Source: Armigeres subalbatus (taxonomy: Eukaryota; Arthropoda; Insecta; Diptera; Culicidae). Taken from it: a stretch of DNA of 64,000 bases. The notes below the pieces were generated by a model. That model saw only the letters and a list, made by a program, of their open reading frames with translations, was not told the DNA's origin and did no database searches. Location: the NCBI RefSeq assembly GCF_024139115.2, contig NC_085140.1, forward strand, positions 437,061,260 to 437,125,259. The letters are read 5' to 3'. Shown in pieces: positions 56,560 through 64,000 of the stretch (positions are counted from its first letter, which is position 1; every line of letters starts with the position of its first letter). The translations under genes and the position numbers were made by a program.

Positions 56560-59115
56560 CACAAGTTAGTTATGAATCCTGCACACCTCCGGTGGTCCAA
56601 AGGGGCGACTTGAAAGATCTCCATCCTGAGCGTTACCCAGCTATCGCTTTAACCTGTTGCCAGCTTAGATTTCGGTCGACTTCTTTTATTTCTTTATTGA
56701 GGCTTCGCCGCCAAGAGCCTCTGGGTCTGCCTCTGCTGCGATGTCCCGCTGAGTTCCAGTCTAATGCTTGTTTACAGCTTTCGTTTCCGCCCCTACGTAG
56801 AGTGTGGCCGACCTAGCCCCACTTTCGATCCCGAATTTCTGTTGCTATCGGCCTCTGGTGACAACGACGATGAAGCTCGTTGTTTGAGATGCAGTTGTGA
56901 GGCCACCAGGTCTGAATTATATACCGCAGGCATCTGTTGATGAACACCTGCAGGGGTTGCGTATTCTCCACTGATACACACCATGTTTCGCTAGCGTATA
57001 ACCACCGACGAACCGACGTGTCACTGCATTGAAAATAATTCAATTTTGCTGCCCACGACGCCATGATGGAAAATCAACGAACACTACCGCCACCCCCATA
57101 ATGGCTCGCGAAGTTTTCGTAGCTCAGCCTCCAACCTATGTGTATTAACATTGCAGCGGAGTTGTGTCTTAGCTCATTTGACAGGAGCGATCGCCCGCAA
57201 AAGCGAATATGTATACGTTAAAAAATGGGGGACAATCAGAGAGTGCCAGTGACACGTCGGTTCGTCGGTGGTATAACAGCACAGATTTCACGTCAGAGTT
57301 GAAAATTCGTATTTTGGTGCGTTCAATTATCTGCCTGTTTTTTCCAGGAATTTCTTAAACTCGCAAAGGCAGCCCTAGCTTTCTTGATCCGTGCGCCTGT
57401 GTCGATCTTGGTACCGCCGTCTGACGCCATTTGGCTACCAAAATATTGGAAGCTTCCAACATTCTGCACTGGTTGCCCAGCTACTGTGAAACTGGAAGGA
57501 GTTACCGTGTTTACATCCAACGATTTGGTTTTGTTGACGTTGACGACTAAACCTGCCGAAGAGGAGCGCTCGGCAAGGTCGTTGAGCTTACTCTGCATGT
57601 CAGAGCACCGTTGCGCTAGGAGTGCAACGTCATCAGCCAATTCGAAGTCGTTTAGGTGCTCCATGATTATAGGCTGCCAAAATAGCCCGCGGTTTGGTTC
57701 ACGGTCAATCGCATCTACCAGAATTTTGTCGATTTCGATGAGGAACAGTAACTGTGATAGAATACATCCTTGCCTCACACCAGCTACGACCCGGATAGGG
57801 TCGGACAAGACCCCATTAGCACTCTACACGAGAAAGCCTCGTACTGTGCCTCGATGAGGCCGATGATTTTCTCAGGAACCCCCTTGCGTCTCAAGGCGCC
57901 CCACATATTTTCGTGATTGAGAAGGTCGAAAACTTTTTCGTAGTCAACGAATACCAAGTAAAGGGACTCTTTGAATTCGTTGACCTGCTCCAGAAATATA
58001 CGGAGCGTGACAATGTGGTCTACACCGGATCTTCCGGCACGGAATCCGGCCTGCTGCCGCCGGAGAGTCGCATCGATCTTCTCCTGAATCCGGGCTAGGA
58101 TAATTTTGCATAGAACTTTGAGAACGGTACACAGCAATATAATGCCTCGCCAGTTATCGCATACAGTCAGGTCACCCTTTTTGGGCACCTTCACTAAGAT
58201 ACCTTGCATTCAGTCGACCGGGAAAGTTGCGGTGTCCCAGATATTACGAAATAAACGATGCAGTAGTTGTGCGGATGGCATGGGGTCAGCTTTGAGCATC
58301 TCGGCTGATATGCGGTCGACCCCTGGGGTTTTATTCGATTTCATGCTTTGGATGGCTGTTTGAATCTCTAGCAGTGATGGAGCTTCGGTATTGACGCGTG
58401 TTTTACGTCGGATCCTAGGCAGATCATGCCGAGGAGGTGATGGCCTGGCTGGCACTTGAAAAAGTTGAATCGTCGTCCAACTCTTTCCTCCTGCCGACGA
58501 ATCCGCGCAATGCGCAGGCGTATTTCGCCGATGAGGAGGTGTTGATCAGACGCGATATCGGCACTACGTTTATTCCGTACATCAAGAAGGCTCCGTTTCC
58601 ATTTTCGGCTGATGCAGATGTGGTTGATTTGATTTTCTGTAAAGCCGTTACGGGAGACCCACGTGACCTTGTGAACCGGTCGATGAGGGAAGAGCGATCC
58701 CCCGATCACCATGTCGTTGTTGCCACAAAATTCTGCGAACAGCTCTCCGTTTTCGCTCATTTCTCCGAGACCATGGCGTCCCATAATGCGCTCATGGTTC
58801 GAGTTGTCGGATCCGATCTTCGCATTGAAGTCGCCCAAACAGATCTTGATATCACCCCTCGGAATTCTATTTACGACGGCATTGAGTTGACTGTAGAAGT
58901 TCTCTTTGTCTTGCAGATCGGCAGCATCGGTTGGCGCATAACATTGGATTATAGTAAAGTTTCGGACTTGTGTTCTAAATCTGGCAACGATTATCCTTTC
59001 ACTTATAGGTTCCCACTTCATAAGCGCAGAGTGTGCCTGAGCGCTTAGTAGGAAGCCAACTCCGCGATGCCGGGGAGCGTGTTCACCTCGTAAACCAGAG
59101 TTTAGCAGAACTTGT
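56560..59115 (-). pseudogene. Old RTE-superfamily retrotransposon ORF, broken, minus strand
   Basis: Read from 59115 down. Endonuclease: KWEPISERIIVARFRTQVRN, IKICLGDFNAKIG (catalytic GDFN), FTENQINHICISRKWKRSLL and ASDQHLL (the final SDH reads SDQ). After a frameshift near 58450 the linker (MKSNKTPGVDRISAEML) runs to a TGA at 58210-58212 where Trp is expected. RT: QAGFRAGRSGVDHI, VFVDYEKVFDLLNHENMW, a frameshift near 57800, VVAGVRQGCILSQLLF and FELADDVALLAQ (catalytic ADD kept). The C-terminal part is interrupted by a 272-bp MITE (57001-57272), resumes SETWCVSVENTQPLQVFINR and runs to ~56580. The 5' end is truncated against the 52-bp repeats at ~59115. It differs clearly in sequence from the two JAM1-like copies, so it is another RTE lineage. 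Confidence 0.85.
57001..57272. mobile_element. MITE, 272 bp, inside the RTE remnant
   Basis: Ends ACCACCGACGAACCGACGTG and CACGTCGGTTCGTCGGTGGT are perfect, extending to GTCACTG/CAGTGAC (at least 26 bp). Flanks share ATA (56998-57000, 57273-57275), and the palindromic context allows a 3- to 5-bp duplication (up to TATAA). Removing it restores the retrotransposon reading around the YASETW motif. Confidence 0.85.
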
Positions 59116-59119
59116 CCCG

Positions 59120-59475
59120 ACGGCAAACGTCTATTTTTGAAGAAGGGATCATGTCCACCATTGCTTTAATCCTGACATGAGCATATTTTTAAGGAAGGGA
59201 TCACATCCACCATTACAGTAATCCGGGCATGCGCCTATTTTTTCTAAAAGTGATCACATCTACCATTGCCTTCATCCGGGCAAACACTTATTTGAAAGAA
59301 AGGGTCACATCCGCCATTGCCTTTATCCGGGCAAGCGGCTATACCCGGTTTTTGTATGCTGTCTTCGAAAAAATTACGTCTTTTCAATTCTATTATCGAC
59401 CGGCGCGTTGTTATATTCCTCACTAGAAAACGACTTAAAAACAAAAACAAATTATGGAAAATGTCCTTTGCTGAA
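59120..59475 (+). repeat. 52-bp repeat array with unique tail, second locus
   Basis: Four to five units (GAAGAAGGGATCATGTCC, ACCATTGCTTTAATCC, GGGCAAGCGGC) are followed by the tail CCGGTTTTTGTATGCTGTCT...TTCTATTATCGACCGGCG, as at 11545-11700. Same order and orientation as the first locus. Confidence 0.8.
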
Positions 59476-59609
59476 TCAATCCCAACACCCCTCCTCTCCC
59501 TCCCATCTGAAACGGTTTTCACAGTTTTGCCAAAAGTTCATGGCGTTATAAATTATTGCGCAAACTGGGCAAAAGCGTGCATGACAAAAAGGAGATGACC
59601 AATTATGGG

Positions 59610-59750
59610 GAATTGTGTATTCTGCCGAATGGCTTTCTGGGGAATGGTGAATTTTGGTAAACGGCTTTCCGGGGAATGATCCATTCTGGCAAATTGATTC
59701 TGGCAAAAAGCCTTCTGGCAAATGACTTTCTGGCGAATGTCATACAACCC
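59610..59750 (+). repeat. Short degenerate repeats on TTCTGGCAAATG
   Basis: Words TTCTGCCGAATGGC, TTTCTGGGGAATGG, TTCTGGCAAATTG, TTCTGGCAAATGAC and TTTCTGGCGAATG occur every ~20-25 bases. Confidence 0.6.
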
Positions 59751-59934
59751 GTTGGTATTGACTCCCGTTACTACTGCAAAAAAAATTCAAAGGGATCGCA
59801 TTTTTTAGCAATTCAGTGGAAAATCATCGAATGGCAGTCGTCGATGTTAGCAAAACTCAAGTAAAAGTTTCTCAGAGGATTCTGACTTTGGTTTTGTTGA
59901 CGTTAATAATAGAAAATGCGCTGTATAGAAAATA
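59751..59934. other. Intron, nothing recognised
   Basis: Short stretch without gene or repeat. Confidence 0.35.
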
Positions 59935-60088
59935 ATTCATTGTTAACAAACACCAGCGCAAACATTCATGCAATGGCAGGTATAGAAAAGCTCTCAATTA
60001 ATAACTGAGGGAATGTTAATATGTAGAATACTAAGTTGACAAGCAGGCCAAGTTCTAGTTGGAATGTAGAGCCACAGAAGAAGAAAAA
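59935..60088 (+). mobile_element. SINE 3' part, second copy
   Basis: CTCTCAATTAATAACTGAGG, AGCAGGCCAAGTTCTAGTTG and GAATGTAGAGCCACAGAAGA match 54800-54900. Ends in GAAGAAGAAAAAGG. Confidence 0.65.
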
Positions 60089-60090
60089 GG

Positions 60091-60226
60091 TGGTCCTGAA
60101 AAGAACCGATTTCTGCGTATTGATGCTCCTGTACAACCACTAGCAGCGAACATTCGATTATTGGAATCTTGCCGACAATGATTACACGCGCATCATGAAA
60201 TGTAAATCGGTTTTCTTCAGGACCAC
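60091..60226. mobile_element. Hairpin MITE-like element, ~136 bp
   Basis: TGGTCCTGAAAAGAACCGAT at the left returns as ATCGGTTTTCTTCAGGACCA at the right, about 22 bp with one or two mismatches. It directly follows the SINE tail. Confidence 0.65.
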
Positions 60227-60950
60227 AATTTTAAATGGAGGAGAGCTGATTTGAGATGAATTTTCTTCTAAATGACAGAGAACTTAATGGTAATTATGGC
60301 GGTAAAGCTTTTCTAGCACTAGTGATGTCTGTTGACAATAGTTGCTGCCGAAAAAGCGTTTGTAGCCATTCAGCGGTAGAAATTGTTATTAATGTTTAAA
60401 AAGCCGCATTATTTAAAATAAATCGGAAATTTTCCAATGGACTTACTTGATTACATACAAGAGATCTCATCGTCATAAAGGAATAATAAATATATTATTA
60501 AAGTTTAAGAATTAAAAGATCAATCCAAATATTTTTAGCTTTGAAGGCTATTAGTTTAGCAGCACCCAATTGAAATTTTCTCGTAAAATTCGTCGATTGG
60601 CTGCTGCAAATCGATTCTTTTGTGGGCCAAACATTTAATATAAGAAAGAATTATTGTGCCTCACATAAAATTTCTTTGAAGAATCAACGTTGCATCAAAT
60701 TGCGCTCGTATCTGGTACTACCCTTCTGATTTTTTTTTATTTCGGAAGTATATCCCTTTGAAATTCAAAAATTGAGATTCATCATTGTAAATTAAAAATA
60801 ATTTTCCAAAGAAAGATGTTCCCGAAGAAATACTATTATTATATAACAATTATTGTATAAAATCTAGGCATATACAATTCTGCAAAATTTTAATACAAGA
60901 AATGTAAACTTTTTATACAGATACTATAATAAAATAATACTAAAATGTAA
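60227..60950. other. Intron, AT-rich, nothing recognised
   Basis: No gene or repeat I could support. Confidence 0.4.
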
Positions 60951-60952
60951 CT

Positions 60953-61030
60953 GTCATAAGACGAGTTTAGCACAATTCCATTTAATTCCAACTGTAAGGT
61001 CGTCTTCAGTGTCTTGTACTTGACTCGACT
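60953..61030. mobile_element. Decayed half of the 11-bp-duplication palindromic family
   Basis: GTCATAAGACGAGTTTAGCA, CAATTCCATTTAATTCCA and CTGTAAGGTCGTCTTCAGTG, then CTTGTACTTGACTCGACT match the left half of 17750-18008, with an internal deletion of the CAGATACG core and loss of the right half. Confidence 0.7.
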
Positions 61031-61084
61031 ACCTGAAATAGCTGAATAATTTACTCTAGAATGTAAGTTTTCAATACAATAGTT

Positions 61085-64000
61085 GCATGATTTTTTTTCG
61101 AAATTGTTTTATTTATTTATCATCAGACTAAGGCCGGAGTGGCCTGTGCTGCACATAAAAGACTTCTCCATTCAGCTCGGTTCAAGGCTGCACTTCGCCA
61201 ACCACGCAGTCTGCGGAGGGTCCGCAAGTCGTCCTCCATCTGATCGATCCACCTTGCCCGCTGTGCACCTCGCCTTCTTGTTCCCGTCGGATTGTTGTCG
61301 AGAACCATTTTCACCGGATTACTGTCCGACATTCTGGCTACGTGCCCGGCCCACCGCAGTCTTCCGATTTTCGCGGTGTGAACGATGGATGGTTCTCCCA
61401 ACAGCTGATGCAATTCGTGGTTCATTCGCCTCCTCCACGTACCGTCCGCCATCTGCACCCCACCATAGATGGTACGCAACACTTTCCTTTCGAAAACTCC
61501 CAGTGCGCGTTGGCCCTCCACGAGCATCGTCCAGGTCTCGTGTCCGTAGAGAACTACCGGTCTTATAAGCGTTTTGTAGATAGTCAGTTTGGTACGGCGG
61601 CGAACTCTATTCGATCGGAGCGTCTTGCGGAGTCCAAAGTACGTACGATTTCCAGCCACTATGCGTCTCCGAATTTCTCTGCTGGTATCGTTATCGGCGG
61701 TCACCAGTGAGCCCAAGTACACGAATTCTTCAACCACCTCGATTTCGTCACCACCGATAGAAACTCGTGGTGGGTGGCTCATATTGACCTCTCTTGAGCC
61801 TCTTCCTATCATGTACTTCGTCTTCGACGTGTTGATGACTAGTCCAATCCGTTTAGCTTCGCTTTTCAGTCTGATGTAGGCTTCCTCCATCCTCTCAAAG
61901 TTACGTGCCATGATATCAATGTCGTCGGCGAAACCAAATAACTGGACGGACTTCGTGAAAATCGTACCACTCGTGTCAATCCCTGCCCTTCGTATTACTC
62001 CCTCCAAAGCGATGTTGAATAGCAGACACGAAAGACCATCACCTTGCCGTAACCCTCTACGGGTTTCGAAGGGACTCGAGAATGCCCCTGAAACTCGAAC
62101 TACGCACATCACCCGATCCATCGTCGCCTTGATCAACCGTATCAGTTTATCCGGAAATCCGTTTTCGTGCATTAGCTGCCATAGCTGGTCCCGATCGATT
62201 GTATCATATGCGGCTTTGAAGTCGATAAATAGATGATGTGTGGGCACGTTGTATTCGCGGCATTTCTGCAATACCTGACGTATGGCGAACACCTGGTCTG
62301 TGGTAGAGCGTTCACCCATAAATCCCGCCTGGTACTGCCCCACGAACTCTCTTGCAATTGGTGTTAGTCGACAGCATAAAAATTGGGAGAGTACCTTGTA
62401 GGCGGCGTTCAGCAATGTGATTGCGCGGTAGTTGCTACAATCCAGCTTATCGCCCTTTTTGTAGATGGGACACACGACACCTTCCATCCACTCCTGTGGC
62501 AGAACCTCATCCTCCCAAACCTTGGTAATCACCCAGTGCAGCGCTTTAGCCAGTGCTTCACCACCGTGTTTAAACAGCTCTCCTGGTAGTTTGTCAGCTC
62601 CAGGGGCTTTGTTGTTTTTCAGCCGGCTGATCTCCTCCTGGATTTCCTGGAGATTCGGAGCCGGAAGTCGCATGTCTTGCGCGCGTGCTCCTAGGTTCAT
62701 TACCATACCGCCACCGTTGTCTGCCATATCGCCATTCAGGTGCTCTTCGTAGTGCTGCCGCCACCTTTGGATCACCTCACGCTCGTTCGTGAGAAGGTTC
62801 CCGTTAGTGTCCTTACACATATCGGGCTGTGGCACGTGGCCCTTACGTGAACGGTTCAACTTCTCATAGAACTTTCGTGCGTTATTAGCGCGGTACAGTT
62901 CCTCCGTCTCTTCACGGTCTCGATCTTCCTGCTGGCGCTTTTTCCTCCGGAAAATCGAGTTTTGTCTGTTCCGCGCCCGTTTGTATCGTGCCTCGTTCGC
63001 CCTCGTGCGGTGTTGCAGCAATCTCGCCCATGCTGCATTCTTCTCCTCAACTAACTGCTCACATTCGCCGTCATACCAGTCGTTTCTCTGATCCGGAGCC
63101 ACCGTGCCTAGTGCAGCGGTTGCGGTGCTTCCAATGGCGGATCGAATATCTCTCCAGCCATCTTCAAGAGATGCTGCGCCTAGCTGCTCTTCCGTTGGGA
63201 GTGCCACTTCCAGCTGCTGCGCGTAGTCTTGGGCTAGTCTACCGTCTTGTAGCCGCCCAATGTTAAGCCGCGGCGGACGACTCCGACGCGTGTTGATCAC
63301 CGTCGAGAGTTTTGAGCGCAGACATACTGCGACGAGGTAGTGGTCGGATTCAATATTCGCATTGCGGTAAGTGCGTACGTTCGTGATGTCGGAGAAGAAT
63401 TTACCGTCGATTAGAACGTGGTCGATTTGGTTTTCCGTTACTTGATTAGGTGATTTCCATGTGGCCTTGTGGATATTCTTACGGGGGAAGAAAGTGCTTC
63501 GGACTACCATTCCGCGGGAGGCTGAAAAGTTTATGCATCGTTGGCCGTTGTCGTTCGATACGGTATGCAGACTATCCGGTCCGATGACCGGTCTATACAT
63601 TTCCTCCCTTCCTACCTGAGCGTTCATGTCACCGATGACGATTTTGACGTCCCGCAGTGGGCATCCATCGTATGTCTGCTCCAGCTGCGCATAGAACGCT
63701 TCTTTCTCGTCGTCGGATCTCCCTTCGTGTGGGCAGTGCACGTTGATGATGCTATAGTTGAAGAAACGGCCTTTTATCCTCAGCTTGCACATCCGTGCGT
63801 TTATTGGCTGCCACCCAATCACGCGTTGGCGCATCTTTCCCAGCACTATGAAGCCGGTTCCCAGCTCGTTGGTGGTGGCACAGCTTTGGTAGAAGGTAGC
63901 CGCTCGATGCCCGCTTTTCCACACTTTCTGTCCTGTCCAGCAGATTTCCTGCAGCGCTACGACATCGAAGTTGCGGGGATGTAATTCATCGTAGATTATC
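61085..64000 (-). mobile_element. RTE-clade retrotransposon (JAM1-like), 5' end beyond the window
   Basis: Minus-strand element whose 3' end, after the stop near 61123, is short and AT-rich (TGATAAATAAATAAAACAAT) and terminates near 61085-61110, as expected for RTE. It runs to the right window edge, so full length and target duplications cannot be judged. It is related to the broken copy at 51272-54379 but not nearly identical at the protein level. Confidence 0.85.
61123..64000 (-). CDS. RTE endonuclease-reverse transcriptase, open to the window edge
   Basis: Uninterrupted frame of at least 959 codons. It is open upstream of the first GTG/ATG-like start at 63924, reading NFDVVALQEICWTGQKVWKS up to the edge. 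Residue numbers count from 63924. The apurinic-type endonuclease domain nicks target DNA: GDMNAQVGRE at 98-107 and SDHYLV at 193-198. The linker is basic. The RT domain, which copies the RNA at the nick: CPIYKKGDKLDCSNYRAIT ~485-503, FIDFKAAYDTID 566-577 (first catalytic Asp), GLRQGDGLS 624-632, GFADDIDI 664-671 (catalytic Asp pair), GLVINTSKTKYM ~694-705. The C-terminal tail has VLYGHETWTM. No stop or frameshift was seen, unlike the other two RTE copies, so this copy may be recent. Confidence 0.92.
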   Translation of the reverse strand, partial: IIYDELHPRNFDVVALQEICWTGQKVWKSGHRAATFYQSCATTNELGTGFIVLGKMRQRVIGWQPINARMCKLRIKGRFFNYSIINVHCPHEGRSDDEKEAFYAQLEQTYDGCPLRDVKIVIGDMNAQVGREEMYRPVIGPDSLHTVSNDNGQRCINFSASRGMVVRSTFFPRKNIHKATWKSPNQVTENQIDHVLIDGKFFSDITNVRTYRNANIESDHYLVAVCLRSKLSTVINTRRSRPPRLNIGRLQDGRLAQDYAQQLEVALPTEEQLGAASLEDGWRDIRSAIGSTATAALGTVAPDQRNDWYDGECEQLVEEKNAAWARLLQHRTRANEARYKRARNRQNSIFRRKKRQQEDRDREETEELYRANNARKFYEKLNRSRKGHVPQPDMCKDTNGNLLTNEREVIQRWRQHYEEHLNGDMADNGGGMVMNLGARAQDMRLPAPNLQEIQEEISRLKNNKAPGADKLPGELFKHGGEALAKALHWVITKVWEDEVLPQEWMEGVVCPIYKKGDKLDCSNYRAITLLNAAYKVLSQFLCCRLTPIAREFVGQYQAGFMGERSTTDQVFAIRQVLQKCREYNVPTHHLFIDFKAAYDTIDRDQLWQLMHENGFPDKLIRLIKATMDRVMCVVRVSGAFSSPFETRRGLRQGDGLSCLLFNIALEGVIRRAGIDTSGTIFTKSVQLFGFADDIDIMARNFERMEEAYIRLKSEAKRIGLVINTSKTKYMIGRGSREVNMSHPPRVSIGGDEIEVVEEFVYLGSLVTADNDTSREIRRRIVAGNRTYFGLRKTLRSNRVRRRTKLTIYKTLIRPVVLYGHETWTMLVEGQRALGVFERKVLRTIYGGVQMADGTWRRRMNHELHQLLGEPSIVHTAKIGRLRWAGHVARMSDSNPVKMVLDNNPTGTRRRGAQRARWIDQMEDDLRTLRRLRGWRSAALNRAEWRSLLCAAQATPALV

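Noticed and set aside
49101..64000. Preceding NOS exon (calmodulin-binding helix)
   Set aside because: No minus-strand frame with the expected basic helix followed by a donor was found; probably beyond the right edge.
1..64000. Endogenous viral sequence
   Set aside because: No recognisable viral polymerase, capsid or glycoprotein frame was seen on either strand; the reverse transcriptases present are of non-LTR retrotransposon type.

Overview
The window looks like one stretch of a large, transposon-rich insect nuclear gene, most likely from an Aedes-type (culicine) mosquito. The evidence is four exons of an insect nitric oxide synthase (NOS) on the minus strand, separated by introns of 7 to 16 kb. 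The introns are packed with element types typical of that genus: RTE retrotransposons of JAM1 type, tRNA-derived SINEs with GAA-rich tails, mariner/ITm transposons and many palindromic MITEs. The species cannot be fixed from the sequence alone.

Host gene. Reading right to left, the NOS exons are 49100-48956 (48 codons), 41885-41781 (35), 25455-25051 (135) and 13623-13369 (85). They splice into 303 continuous residues covering the end of the calmodulin linker, the whole FMN (flavodoxin-like) domain with its autoinhibitory-type insert, and the connector into the FAD domain. All four exons end on codon boundaries with consensus splice sites. Upstream exons (haem/oxygenase domain) and downstream exons (FAD/NADPH) lie outside the window. 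I found no other host gene.

Layout. 1-6.6 kb: a large foldback structure with ~145-bp subrepeats, holding a broken Jockey-type ORF1 and a 2.3-kb minisatellite of 24-bp units. 6.6-13.4 kb: a decayed 52-bp tandem-repeat family broken up by several MITEs (TA, 8-bp and TTAA target duplications). 13.4-13.6 kb: NOS exon. 14.1-21.0 kb: a TA-flanked element split by a 5.4-kb non-autonomous hAT element full of degenerate GGAATTCC-type repeats. 21.4-24.3 kb: further inverted-repeat elements. 25.1-25.5 kb: NOS exon. 26.7-29.0 kb: a foldback with ~625-bp arms. 29.5-33.2 kb: MITEs and a dead mariner transposon. 34.1-38.6 kb: a SINE, degenerate repeats and three TA-flanked elements, one nested in another. 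41.8 kb: NOS exon. 44.5-45.6 kb: a 23-bp minisatellite. 45.9-48.1 kb: hAT, SINE and RTE fragments. 49.0 kb: NOS exon. 50.0-54.7 kb: a TA-flanked element holding a palindromic MITE and a 3.1-kb RTE copy with clear target duplications. 56.6-59.1 kb: a second, older RTE-type remnant split by a MITE. 61.1-64.0 kb: an RTE copy whose long ORF is open to the window edge.

The most unusual signals are (i) a series of TA-flanked elements with G-rich ends, each repeating its own sequence word, (ii) two palindromic insertions with 11-bp target duplications, (iii) long inverted arms inside introns of a single pre-mRNA, and (iv) in-frame cassette exons in the NOS FMN domain. No tRNA or rRNA gene, CRISPR array or viral insertion was recognised.
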